64,000 nt of DNA from Clostridia bacterium (GTDB lineage Bacteria > Bacillota > Clostridia > Oscillospirales > Ruminococcaceae). The notes under the pieces are model-generated. The model saw nothing but the letters and a program-made list of their open reading frames with translations, did no database searches and was not told where the DNA came from. Each line of letters begins with the position of its first letter. The stretch's first letter is position 1. The position numbers and the translations under genes are program-made. Location: contig RZZW01000005.1 in NCBI GenBank assembly GCA_009929695.1, forward strand, positions 1 through 64,000, given 5' to 3'. Positions 33,942 through 42,001 of this stretch are shown in pieces.

Positions 33942-34826
33942 ATGGCTAAAAGACGGCAAAACAGCGTGACAGTGCTCGCACCCGCAAAGCTTAATTTAAC
34001 GCTCGACGTAACAGGCATCGCGCCAAACGGCTATCATATGCTCGATATGCTCATGCAGGCGGTGAGCCTTTATGAGACTGTCGAGGTGCGCAAAAGCCGC
34101 GGCTTGACGCTAAAGCTGCCAAACAGCACCGTGCCTGTCAACGATTCAAACACCGCTATAAAGGCGGCGCTCGCGTTTTTTAACGAGACAGGTCTGCTAG
34201 CGGGCGCGGCTATTACCATACATAAAAAAATCCCTGTCCGCGCCGGAATGGCGGGCGGAAGTGCCGACGCGGCGGCTGTTTTGGTTGGCTTAAATGAGTT
34301 GTACCGCGCAAAATTGACGACAAAGCAGCTTTGCGACATCGGCGTTAAAATCGGCGCCGACGTGCCGTTTTCAATAATCGGCGGCACAATGCGCGTGACG
34401 GGCATAGGCGACATTTTAACGCCTTGCGCACCGTGTCCGCGCTGCTTTATCACCGTTTGTATGCCCAAAAACGGCATCTCCACGCCCAAAGCCTTCGCGC
34501 GCTTTGATGAAATCGGCACTGATATCAAGGTCGACACACAGGCGGCTGTCACGGCAGCCGAAAATGGCGATTTATACGCAATGTGCAAAAGCATGAAAAA
34601 CGCGCTGCAATATTCAAGCGAAAGCAAAGCAAATGCGCCCATATGTGAAATAATGACCAAAAACGGCGCGCTTGCCGCCTTAATGACAGGCAGCGGCGCA
34701 GCAGTTTTCGGTGTTTTTGAAACAGAGGAAAAAGCCCGCACCGTCCAAGCCGCATTGCTAGAAAAATATCCCCAAGCATGGGTTGTAATGCCTGTTAAGC
34801 ACGGCACGCATGTGGTTAATTTTTGA
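33942..34826 (+). CDS. ispE: 4-(CDP)-2-C-methyl-D-erythritol kinase
   Basis: 294-aa GHMP kinase phosphorylating CDP-ME in the non-mevalonate (MEP) isoprenoid pathway. Marks: APAKLNLTLDV...GYHMLDMLMQ at the N-terminus, the ATP-binding glycine loop PVRAGMAGGSADAAAVL at about 95-111, and MTGSGAAVFGVF near the C-terminus. Normal length. Its ribosome site (TAGGTGAG) overlaps the end of the DUF362 gene. Confidence 0.95.
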   Translation: MAKRRQNSVTVLAPAKLNLTLDVTGIAPNGYHMLDMLMQAVSLYETVEVRKSRGLTLKLPNSTVPVNDSNTAIKAALAFFNETGLLAGAAITIHKKIPVRAGMAGGSADAAAVLVGLNELYRAKLTTKQLCDIGVKIGADVPFSIIGGTMRVTGIGDILTPCAPCPRCFITVCMPKNGISTPKAFARFDEIGTDIKVDTQAAVTAAENGDLYAMCKSMKNALQYSSESKANAPICEIMTKNGALAALMTGSGAAVFGVFETEEKARTVQAALLEKYPQAWVVMPVKHGTHVVNF

Positions 34827-34855
34827 TGATTATGCACATGACGATGCTTTGCGTC

Positions 34856-34963
34856 AACTTACCTCATCCGTCGCTCCTTCGTCGCGCCACCTTCTCCTAA
34901 AGGAGAAGGCTTTCGTAGGCTTCCCCTTGAGGGGAAGCTGTCGCCGAAGGCGACTGATGAGGT
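34856..34963. repeat. composite CTTACCTCAT...ATGAGGTG repeat
   Basis: Inverted outer ends CTTACCTCATCCGTCG / CGACTGATGAGGTG enclosing two hairpins: CCTTCTCCT-AAAGGAGAAGG and CTTCCCCTTGAGGGGAAG. A fragment of the same element is at 19895. This type of intergenic element is common in related Clostridia; its function is unknown. Confidence 0.75.
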
Positions 34964-34987
34964 GAAAATTTACGGTTCACCGCTTCT

Positions 34988-35635
34988 TCATTTAACCACA
35001 ATCACATTTTTCAAAAGCTCAATCTCACCGCTTTTTTGCATTTCACCGAGCACCCTGCACATTGCCGCACGGTCACAGGCGAGTGTTGCGGCTAATTGTG
35101 CACGCGGGGGGACGGATATGGCTGACGTGCCCTGCGCGCGGGCTTCGTACCTTAAAAACCGCGTTATTCTGTCCTTCAAATTCTTTTCCGCAAGCACGCT
35201 CACGCGCTGTTCTTGCAAAAAATATTTGTCGGACATATTTTGCAGCATGTTTTTAAGCACCTCAACGCGCGGCGTTTGCTTCGGCTCAAAAAGCGAGGCG
35301 TACTTTATAAACGCCACCGTGCACGCGCTTTCCGCCTGAACGGTGACGGGGCTTTTTGCGTGCGCGCTCGCCGCGAGCATATCGCCAAAAACATCTCCGA
35401 TTTTAAGCCGCGCCGCCGTGAGTGTATCTCCGGCGGCATTTGTTTTTACAGCCTGTGCACACCCGCCCACTATAAGCCCCATCGCCGACACGTCGTCGCC
35501 CTCAAGCACAATTATTTCACCCTTTTCAAAATGCTTGACCGCCGGCGCAAATTCCGCAATCAGCCGCTCTATTTCACAGCGCCCAAGCCCTGCAAACAGC
35601 ACGCTTTTCGCCGCCGCGTCTATTATAGCCTCCAC
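34988..35635 (-). CDS. Crp/Fnr family transcription regulator
   Basis: 215 aa. Residues 1-120 form a cyclic-nucleotide-type beta barrel (FEKGEIIVLEGDDVSAMGLI, AGDTLTAARLKIGDVFGDM). Residues 130-215 hold the long helix and a winged helix-turn-helix (RAQLAATLACDRAAMCRVLGEM). No Cys cluster of the Fnr type is visible, so the signal is not oxygen through an iron-sulfur centre. It diverges from an ABC operon, and a TTGTTGC/GCAACAG palindrome lies in the shared gap, so it probably controls that operon and perhaps itself. Confidence 0.88.
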   Translation of the reverse strand: MEAIIDAAAKSVLFAGLGRCEIERLIAEFAPAVKHFEKGEIIVLEGDDVSAMGLIVGGCAQAVKTNAAGDTLTAARLKIGDVFGDMLAASAHAKSPVTVQAESACTVAFIKYASLFEPKQTPRVEVLKNMLQNMSDKYFLQEQRVSVLAEKNLKDRITRFLRYEARAQGTSAISVPPRAQLAATLACDRAAMCRVLGEMQKSGEIELLKNVIVVK

Positions 35636-35652
35636 TTGTAAACACCTACGTT

Positions 35653-35670
35653 TTGTTGCAATTGCAACAG
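35653..35670 (+). promoter_or_regulatory. palindromic Crp/Fnr-type operator
   Basis: TTGTTGCAATTGCAACAG, an exact 14-bp palindrome core centred at 35661.5. With the -10 TATAAT at 35691-35696 the start would be near 35703, putting the centre at about -41.5, the class II activator position. No good -35 exists, which fits activator dependence. A half site GCAACAAAA follows at about 35709. Confidence 0.75.
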
Positions 35671-35729
35671 CTTATTTGAGAGTATTATAGTATAATAAAA
35701 AGACAAATGCAACAAAAGGAGAAAACATA

Positions 35730-36776
35730 ATGAAAAAGACTATATCACTTTTACTTACGCTTGCCTTAGCGGTAAGCGCTTTTGCGGCTTGCGGCGGCGG
35801 TGCGTCATCATCGTCAAGCGTGCCGACAGTCAGCGTGCCGTCAGACGCAGTCATCATGCAGCAGGACTCCCCCGACCGCGTTTCGTTCAACGTCGCCGCG
35901 CTCAACGGCCCGACGGCAATGGGGCTCATCAAGCTCATGAACGACACTAAAACAGACGCCACAATAAACCAGTACAACGTCACAACCTATGGCGCGGCAG
36001 ACGAGTTCACCGCACAGCTCGTCAAGGGCGAAATTGACGTCGCGCTCATTCCGTGCAACCTCGCAAGCGTGCTTTACAACAAGACAAAGGGCGCAATCCA
36101 AATCGCCGCTGTCAACACGCTCGGCGTTTTGCAGATGATTTCCGCCGACACCTCCGTCAAGACAATTGCCGACCTCAAAGGCCGCACAATTTACGCCACA
36201 GGCAAGGGCACAACTCCAGAATATGTGCTTAATTATCTCCTCACGCAAAACGGAATTGACCCCGAAAAGGACGTAACTATTGAATACGCAACAGAGGCCG
36301 CCGCCGTTGTGACGTCGCTTCAGCAGTCTGTCGACGCGACAGCCGTGGCAATGCTGCCGCAGCCGTATGCCACAACAGCGCTTATGCAAAACGAGGGCTA
36401 CGCGACAGTGCTTGATTTGACAAAGGAATGGAACGCAGTTTCAGACGGAACAGACCTTGTCACAGGCGTTGTCGTTGCGCAAAAATCGTTCATCGAGGCA
36501 AATCCTGAGGCGTTTAAGACGTTCCTTGAAGAGTATAAGGGCAGCGTCGATTACGTGCTTGCAAACACCGCAGACGCCGCGCAGATGATTGCTGATTTTG
36601 GCATCGTAGCCAAAGCCGCCGTCGCTGAAAAGGCGCTTCCGCAGTGCAATATCACATTCCTTACAGGCAAGGAAATGAAGTCGAACGTGGCCGCATATTT
36701 GCAGGTGCTGTTTGACCAAAACCCCGAAGCCGTAGGCGGCACGCTGCCGGCTGACGATTTCTATTATGGTGCATAG
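35730..36776 (+). CDS. ABC binding lipoprotein, NMT1/SsuA-like
   Basis: 348-aa extracytoplasmic binding protein. Signal peptide with lipobox AFAACGG, Ser-rich linker, then a periplasmic-binding fold II: GPTAMGLIKLM, VKGEIDVALIPCNLASVLYN, KGRTIYATGKGTTPEYVLNY, LPQPYATTAL. It resembles binding proteins for nitrate, sulfonates or thiamin precursors. AAGGAG ribosome site. First gene of a three-gene transporter operon next to the Crp/Fnr gene. Confidence 0.88.
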   Translation: MKKTISLLLTLALAVSAFAACGGGASSSSSVPTVSVPSDAVIMQQDSPDRVSFNVAALNGPTAMGLIKLMNDTKTDATINQYNVTTYGAADEFTAQLVKGEIDVALIPCNLASVLYNKTKGAIQIAAVNTLGVLQMISADTSVKTIADLKGRTIYATGKGTTPEYVLNYLLTQNGIDPEKDVTIEYATEAAAVVTSLQQSVDATAVAMLPQPYATTALMQNEGYATVLDLTKEWNAVSDGTDLVTGVVVAQKSFIEANPEAFKTFLEEYKGSVDYVLANTADAAQMIADFGIVAKAAVAEKALPQCNITFLTGKEMKSNVAAYLQVLFDQNPEAVGGTLPADDFYYGA

Positions 36777-37545
36777 GCTTTTAAAAAATAAAGCCGTACA
36801 GAATATACTGGCTGTTTGCCTGTGGCTTTTTGTCTGGCAGGCGGTCAGTGTTTATGTTGACAGCAGTATTTTGCTTGTCTCGCCGTTTGAGGTGCTAAAA
36901 ACGCTCTTTGCGCTAATGCTTACGCCCGGCTTTTGGGCGACGGCGGCCTCAAGCTCTGTGCGGATAATCCTAGGTTTTCTCATGGGTATGGCGGCGGGCG
37001 TGGCGCTTGCGGCGGTAAGCTCGGCAAATGGGCTTTTGCGCGTGCTTTTGCAGCCGTTTATGCTGACGGTACGCAGCGTGCCTGTGGCAAGCTTTATTAT
37101 TCTTGCGCTTTTATGGCTGCGCAGCGCGTCAAATCTGGCTGTGTTAATCAGCTTTTTGATGGTACTGCCAATAATTTATCAAAACACGCTCACGGGTATA
37201 ATGACGGCGGACAAAGAGCTGCTTGAAATGGCGCAGGTATTTCGCGTTCCGCTTTTGCGGCGCATACGGTATATTTATATGCCAAACGCCGCGCCGCAGT
37301 ACGCCGCCGCGTGCCGCACCGCGCTCGGCCTTTGCTGGAAAAGCGGGATAGCCGCCGAAGTGATAGGCATAACACGCGGCAGCATAGGCGAGGCGCTTTA
37401 TAACGCGAAGCTCTTTTTGTCGACAGCCGAGCTTTTTGCGTGGACGCTCGTCATAGTTTTGCTAAGTCTTTTATTTGAAAAGCTGTTCATGGCTGTTGTT
37501 GACGGCTTTGTAAAACGAGTGTCGGGAGGCCGTGCCGAATGCTGA
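36766..37545 (+). CDS. ABC permease, SsuC/TauC-like
   Basis: 259-aa inner-membrane permease with about six helices and the cytoplasmic EAA-like loop (EMAQVFRVPLLRRIRYIYMP). GLCWKSGIAAEVIG, near the C-terminus, corresponds to the region that survives in the truncated paralogue at 11050. Overlaps the binding-protein gene by 11 bases. Confidence 0.9.
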   Translation: MVHRLLKNKAVQNILAVCLWLFVWQAVSVYVDSSILLVSPFEVLKTLFALMLTPGFWATAASSSVRIILGFLMGMAAGVALAAVSSANGLLRVLLQPFMLTVRSVPVASFIILALLWLRSASNLAVLISFLMVLPIIYQNTLTGIMTADKELLEMAQVFRVPLLRRIRYIYMPNAAPQYAAACRTALGLCWKSGIAAEVIGITRGSIGEALYNAKLFLSTAELFAWTLVIVLLSLLFEKLFMAVVDGFVKRVSGGRAEC

Positions 37546-38105
37546 AAATAGAGTATGTTTGCAAAAGCTTTGACGGCAAAAAGGTGCTCGATGGTGTGTG
37601 CCTTGACGTTAAAAAAGGCGAAACAGTGTGCATAATGGCACCGTCCGGCGCGGGCAAAACAACGCTCGCGAATATAATTATGGGTCTGCTTAAGCCCGAC
37701 AGCGGCAGGGTAGTCACTGCGCCAAACACAGTTTTTTCGTGTGCTTTTCAGCAGGATAGATTATTGCCGCAGCTTGACAGCGTTCAAAATATCCGCTTTG
37801 TAAATCAAAGCCTGACGGACGGCGAGATAATGTCCGCGCTAAAAGCCGTCGATATGTCAGACGACGCAAAAAGGCCATGCGCGGTGCTGTCCGGCGGGCA
37901 AAAACGACGTATAGCCATAGTGAGGGCGATGCTCGCGAAAAGCGATATCGTAATAATCGACGAGCCGTTCAAAGGCCTTGACGACGCGGTAAAAACCAAA
38001 GCCGCCGAATTTATAAAAACCCGCCAAAGCTCCCGCGCCCTCCTGTGCATAACACATGATGCCGAGGACGCAAAAACGCTCGGCGCGAGGATATTCACTT
38101 TATAA
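37539..38105 (+). CDS. ABC ATPase of NMT1-type transporter
   Basis: 188-aa ATPase, short for this family (usually 240-260). Walker A APSGAGKTT at about 32-40, Q-loop FQQDRLLPQ, signature LSGGQKRRI, Walker B VIIDEPFKGLD and switch His ITHDAED are all present, so it should hydrolyse ATP; only the C-terminal extension is missing. Overlaps the permease by 7 bases and ends the operon. Confidence 0.9.
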   Translation: MLKIEYVCKSFDGKKVLDGVCLDVKKGETVCIMAPSGAGKTTLANIIMGLLKPDSGRVVTAPNTVFSCAFQQDRLLPQLDSVQNIRFVNQSLTDGEIMSALKAVDMSDDAKRPCAVLSGGQKRRIAIVRAMLAKSDIVIIDEPFKGLDDAVKTKAAEFIKTRQSSRALLCITHDAEDAKTLGARIFTL

Positions 38106-38110
38106 TAATC

Positions 38111-38186
38111 GTAGGGCAAGGGCTCTGCTCTTGCCGCAGGCGACCGATAAAGGTTACTTACGGCAAGAGCAGAGCCCTTGCCCTAC
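38111..38186. repeat. paired inverted GTAGGG repeat (GGCAAGGGCTCTGCTC type)
   Basis: Perfect 26-bp inverted repeat (38111-38136 and 38161-38186), identical in core to the pair at 12373-12450; the 24-base loop is different. Confidence 0.92.
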
Positions 38187-38195
38187 AATTGTTAT

Positions 38196-39752
38196 TTATG
38201 CATTTTTCTTCGCTAAATCAAAATCAGCTACAATTTCGTCTGACGGCTTAGGCGAAATAAGCGACACTATTATTATCGCGAGTGCGCTTATAATAAATGC
38301 GGGCAAAAGCTCATATATTCCGAAAACGCCGCCCATCGGTTTTATTAAAAGCTTCCATATAAACACCGTCGCCGCGCCGGAAATCATGCCTGCCAAAACG
38401 CCGTTGCGTGTTGCGCGCCGCCAAAACAGGCTCGCTATCATCGCGGGGCCAAACGTCGCGCCAAAGCCCGCCCATGCGAATGAAACTATCACAAAAATAA
38501 CGCTGTTTTCGTCCATCGCTATCACAACGCCCACAAGGCTTATCAGCACAAGAATTATGCGCGACACCCACATCACCTGCTTGTCAGTAGCTTTTTTATT
38601 TATTGCCTTGTGATAAATATTTTTCGCAAAAGCGCTCGCGGCGATAAGCAGATATGAGTCCGACGACGATATCGTCGCGGCAAGTATGCCCGCCATCACG
38701 ATGCCCGCGAAGAACGACGGCATGAGGGAGGTGCTCAATGTGATGAAAATGTTTTCCGCGTCGGCGCTCGTAAGCAGCGTTGTCGGAAACAGCACGCGCC
38801 CTGTAAGCCCAATCGCTATCGCCACAAACAGCGAAATGCACGCCCAAACAGTCGCTATACGGCGGCTGTTTTTAAGCTTTTCGGGCTTTTCAATCGCCAT
38901 AAAGCGAAGAAGCACCTGCGGCATACCAAAGTATCCAAGCCCCCAAGACAGCGTTGAAAGTATTGTCAAAAAGCCGTATTCACCAGCCGCGCCAAACTGC
39001 GGCACACCGTCCACAACGCTCTGCACACCGTCAGTAACAGTCGGCGACGCTATGCCGAAAAGCTCCACAAAGCCCGGTATCGCCTTTGCGTTTTCCGCGA
39101 CGACACCTATGCCGCCCGCGCTGATAACGCCAACGGAAAGCACCGCCACAAGCGCAAAAATCATGACAATGCTCTGCATAAAGTCAGACGCGCTCTCCGC
39201 CAAAAAGCCGCCGAGAACTGTGTATATTATCACAAACACCGCGCCCGCAAGCATCATCGACACATACGGCGCGCCGAAAAGACGGCTGAAAAGTTTTCCG
39301 CACGTCACAAAGCAGCTAGCCGCGTAAACCGTGAAAAACACAAGTATAAAGCCCGCCGACAAAAGCTCAAGCACGTTTTTCTTTTCCCTGAAGCGCCCTG
39401 AAAAAAATTCCGGAATTGTTATCGCGTTGCCCGCAACAACAGAATAGCTGCGCAGACGCCGCGCCGTCAAAAGCCAGTTGAGGTACGTGCCAAGCGCAAG
39501 CCCAACAGCCGTCCAAAACGCGTCCGCAAGCCCGCACCAGTACGCAACGCCGGGCAAGCCCATCAAAAGCCACCCGCTCATGTCGCTTGCCTCCGCGCTC
39601 ATCGCCGTCACCCACGGGCCGAGGCTTCTGCCGCCCAAAAAGTAGTTTTCGGTGCTTTTATTGGCCTTTTGCGCATAAAATACACCGATGCCGATAACAG
39701 ACGCCATATACAAAAGCATGGCTATAAGTATCTGCAATTTGTTTCCCGTCAT
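38196..39752 (-). CDS. putP: sodium/proline symporter
   Basis: 518-aa inner-membrane SSS-family transporter with about 13 helices. The sodium/proline site regions are present (FYAQKANKSTENYFLGGRSLG, SAEASDMSGWLLMGLPG, YAASCFVTCGKLF, AESASDFMQSIVM, SLSWGLGYFGMPQVLLRFMA, SSSDSYLLIAASAFAKN). GGGAGG ribosome site. The leader carries a palindrome that could be a repressor site. Divergent from the CcdA-thioredoxin gene. Confidence 0.93.
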   Translation of the reverse strand: MTGNKLQILIAMLLYMASVIGIGVFYAQKANKSTENYFLGGRSLGPWVTAMSAEASDMSGWLLMGLPGVAYWCGLADAFWTAVGLALGTYLNWLLTARRLRSYSVVAGNAITIPEFFSGRFREKKNVLELLSAGFILVFFTVYAASCFVTCGKLFSRLFGAPYVSMMLAGAVFVIIYTVLGGFLAESASDFMQSIVMIFALVAVLSVGVISAGGIGVVAENAKAIPGFVELFGIASPTVTDGVQSVVDGVPQFGAAGEYGFLTILSTLSWGLGYFGMPQVLLRFMAIEKPEKLKNSRRIATVWACISLFVAIAIGLTGRVLFPTTLLTSADAENIFITLSTSLMPSFFAGIVMAGILAATISSSDSYLLIAASAFAKNIYHKAINKKATDKQVMWVSRIILVLISLVGVVIAMDENSVIFVIVSFAWAGFGATFGPAMIASLFWRRATRNGVLAGMISGAATVFIWKLLIKPMGGVFGIYELLPAFIISALAIIIVSLISPKPSDEIVADFDLAKKNA

Positions 39753-39772
39753 AAATATTCCTCCCTCTCACT

Positions 39773-39792
39773 TTACCGCTTTACAGCGGTAA
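39773..39792 (-). promoter_or_regulatory. palindrome in putP leader
   Basis: TTACCGCTTTACAGCGGTAA: 8-bp arms around 4 bases, between the putP promoter and its ribosome site; possible operator or short RNA hairpin. Confidence 0.5.
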
Positions 39793-39799
39793 TATAACT

Positions 39800-39828
39800 A
39801 TTTTACACTATATTTGTTTTTTTGACAA
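39800..39828 (-). promoter_or_regulatory. promoter of putP
   Basis: Minus strand TTGTCA (39828-39823), 17-bp spacer, TAAAAT (39805-39800). Confidence 0.7.
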
Positions 39829-39848
39829 GGTTTGTTCACAATTTACGC

Positions 39849-39878
39849 TTGACACCACCTATATTTATGTGGTATAAA
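39849..39878 (+). promoter_or_regulatory. promoter of CcdA-thioredoxin gene
   Basis: TTGACA (39849-39854), 18-bp spacer, TATAAA (39873-39878). CCAC...GTGG arms lie in the spacer. Confidence 0.65.
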
Positions 39879-39928
39879 TATATCATAAACTGTAACTAAA
39901 TTGATTACATATTCAGTAAAGGAGAATT

Positions 39929-41209
39929 ATGGGCTTTACAATTGAATCGGGCATACCTATGCTCACGGTGTTTTTGCAGGGGCTTTTAAGCTTTTTTTCA
40001 CCGTGCGTGCTGCCGCTTATCCCTGTTTACATCAGCTATTTTGCAGGCGGGGCAAAAACTACCGCACCCGACGGTACAATAATTTATCCGCGCGGTAAAA
40101 CGCTTTTGCACACGCTGTTTTTTGTTCTCGGCGTAAGCGTCACATTTTTCATTCTCGGCTTTGGCTTTACCGCGCTAGGGCAGTTCTTTTCCGATGGCCG
40201 CACGTGGTTTGCACGCATCGGCGGCATAATAATGATTTTATTCGGCATGTATCAGCTCGGCCTTTTCGGCAAATCGAAGATGATTGAGAGCGAGCACCGC
40301 CTTCCGCTCAACCTCAATAAGCTCGCCACAAGCCCGATATCGGCATTTTTGATGGGCTTCACGTTCAGCTTTTCGTGGACGCCGTGCATAGGCCCAACGC
40401 TCGGCAGCGTGCTGCTTATGGCGAGCTCGTCCGCAAGCGCGGGCAGGGCGTTCATGCTCATCGGCGTGTACACGCTCGGCTTCATAGTGCCGTTTATAGC
40501 GGTTGGCCTGTTCACAGGCACGCTGCTCAACCTGTTTAAAAAGCACAGCGGCATCGTGCGCTACACCGTCAAAATCGGCGCGGCGCTGCTCATAATAATG
40601 GGTATCATGACGCTCACAGGCTTCATGAACGGCATCACCAGCTACCTCTCAAGCGCAGGCACAAGCACGGCGAGTTCGTCGTCGCAAAGCCAAAGCATAG
40701 CGCAAAGCGAAAGCGCCTCGCAGCCTGAGGCAGCGTCATCCTCTACGCCTGAAAAAAAGAAAACCGACACCGTTGCGTCAGTAGATTTCACTCTGAAGGA
40801 TCAAAACGGCGTTGAGCACAAGCTGTCCGATTACAAGGGCAAGACGGTATTTTTAAACTTTTGGGCGACATGGTGTCCGCCGTGCCGCCGCGAAATGCCC
40901 GACATACAAAAGCTGTATGAGGAAAACGGAGAAAACGCAAATGACGTAATAATCCTCGGCGTCGCCGCGCCAAACCTCGGCAATGAGGGCAGCGAGGAGG
41001 ATATCAAAGCCTTCCTCGACGACAACGGCTACACCTATCCGGTGCTAATGGACGTAGATCACAGCACCTTTTCCGCCTACGGAGTAAACTCCTACCCCAC
41101 CACCTTCCTAGTCAACGCCGACGGCAACATCCCCGGCTACGTGCCCGGCGCAGTGAGCTACGACATCATGGAAAGCGTAGTAAAACAAGCGCAGGACAGC
41201 GTGGAATAA
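39929..41209 (+). CDS. CcdA-TlpA fusion, transmembrane thiol transfer
   Basis: 426 aa combining two proteins. Residues 1-235 are a CcdA/DsbD-type six-helix electron channel with its redox pair Cys26 (FFSPCVLPL) and Cys153 (SWTPCIGPT). A Ser/Gln/Glu-rich linker of about 35 residues follows. Residues 285-426 are a TlpA/ResA-like thioredoxin with CPPC at 316-319 and cis-Pro SYPTTF. It should carry electrons from cytosolic thioredoxin to disulfides outside the membrane. AAAGGAG ribosome site; single gene with a strong terminator. Confidence 0.93.
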   Translation: MGFTIESGIPMLTVFLQGLLSFFSPCVLPLIPVYISYFAGGAKTTAPDGTIIYPRGKTLLHTLFFVLGVSVTFFILGFGFTALGQFFSDGRTWFARIGGIIMILFGMYQLGLFGKSKMIESEHRLPLNLNKLATSPISAFLMGFTFSFSWTPCIGPTLGSVLLMASSSASAGRAFMLIGVYTLGFIVPFIAVGLFTGTLLNLFKKHSGIVRYTVKIGAALLIIMGIMTLTGFMNGITSYLSSAGTSTASSSSQSQSIAQSESASQPEAASSSTPEKKKTDTVASVDFTLKDQNGVEHKLSDYKGKTVFLNFWATWCPPCRREMPDIQKLYEENGENANDVIILGVAAPNLGNEGSEEDIKAFLDDNGYTYPVLMDVDHSTFSAYGVNSYPTTFLVNADGNIPGYVPGAVSYDIMESVVKQAQDSVE

Positions 41210-41216
41210 TTTCAAA

Positions 41217-41252
41217 AAGCACCCTTAAATTTTAAGGGTGCTTATTTTTTTA
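41217..41252 (+). terminator. intrinsic terminator
   Basis: Stem AAGCACCCTTA / TAAGGGTGCTT, 5-base loop, then ATTTTTTTA. Directly upstream of the fatty-acid operon promoter. Confidence 0.92.
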
Positions 41253-41281
41253 TTGACAATTTGCTTTTCATTTGTTATTAT
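41253..41281 (+). promoter_or_regulatory. SigA-type promoter of fatty-acid operon
   Basis: TTGACA (41253-41258), 17-bp spacer, TATTAT (41276-41281). Confidence 0.8.
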
Positions 41282-41287
41282 TTGTCT

Positions 41288-41325
41288 AAGATATTTTATC
41301 TAAAATATTTTAAATAAAATATCTT
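41288..41325 (+). promoter_or_regulatory. AT-rich palindromic operator at fab operon start
   Basis: AAGATATTTTAT (41288-41299) and ATAAAATATCTT (41314-41325) are exact complements. Between them lies a second palindrome TAAAATATTTTA (41301-41312). It begins at the predicted transcription start, a repression position. The FabT-like MarR protein at the operon end is the likely binder; its known sites in other Firmicutes are also AT-rich palindromes. Confidence 0.65.
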
Positions 41326-41353
41326 TAATAAATTATAGAAATGAGATGCAATT

Positions 41354-41587
41354 ATGTATTTTGAAGAAGTTAAAAAGGTTATCGTTGCCACTTTGAGATG
41401 TGACGAGGCGGAGGTTACTGAAAAGACTATGCTTGTGGAGGACTTGGGCGCGGACTCGCTTGACGCCGTTGAGCTTAATATGGCGCTCGAGGACGCGTTC
41501 GGAGTTCAGCTTCCCGAGGGAACTATGGCGGAGCTTAAGACGGTGGGGGATATCGCCGCACGCATTGAAAAGATTAAAGCTGCGTAA
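41354..41587 (+). CDS. acpP: acyl carrier protein
   Basis: 77-aa acidic four-helix carrier. The phosphopantetheine serine is Ser35 in GADSLDAVELNMALED. First gene of the fatty-acid operon. The ribosome site is weak (GAGAT), yet this protein is usually abundant. Confidence 0.97.
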   Translation: MYFEEVKKVIVATLRCDEAEVTEKTMLVEDLGADSLDAVELNMALEDAFGVQLPEGTMAELKTVGDIAARIEKIKAA

Positions 41588-41602
41588 TAAAAAGGAGTCG
41601 CA

Positions 41603-42001
41603 ATGAACAAGCAGGAATTATTTGCGCTGATTCAAGAGTTTTTAAAGTCGGGCCTTACGGCGCTTGAAATTGACGGCGAGCGGGTGCGCATGGAAAAAAC
41701 AGCGCAAACAGCAGCGCCGCTTTCAAAAACAGTATGCGAAGAAGCAGCGGTGCAGCCGTCGGGCGGCATTGAGGTTAAATCTCCGCTTGTCGGCGTTTTT
41801 TACGCGTCGCAAGCGCCTGACGCGCCGCCGCTTGTAAACGTGGGCGACAGCGTGAAAAAGGGTCAGCCGCTTTGCGTTTTAGAGGCTATGAAAATGATGA
41901 ACGAGCTGCCGAGCCCCGCGGACGGCGTTATTACAAAAATTTTGGCGCGTGACGGCGACGCTGTTTCGTTTGACCAAGCCCTGTTTGAGGTAACGCCATG
42001 A
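41603..42001 (+). CDS. accB: biotin carboxyl carrier protein of acetyl-CoA carboxylase
   Basis: 132 aa. N-terminal helix, a linker of about 25 residues, then the biotinyl domain with EAMKMMN at 94-100 (biotin on Lys97). Good AAGGAG site; overlaps accC by 4 bases. Confidence 0.96.
   Translation: MNKQELFALIQEFLKSGLTALEIDGERVRMEKTAQTAAPLSKTVCEEAAVQPSGGIEVKSPLVGVFYASQAPDAPPLVNVGDSVKKGQPLCVLEAMKMMNELPSPADGVITKILARDGDAVSFDQALFEVTP

Noticed and set aside
34070-34837. 255-codon open frame antisense to ispE
   Set aside because: Shadow frame; ispE has all kinase motifs on the other strand.
1-38186. GTAGGG repeats as a CRISPR array
   Set aside because: Units are scattered kilobases apart in mirror pairs with varying cores, not equal repeats with regular spacers; no cas gene is present.
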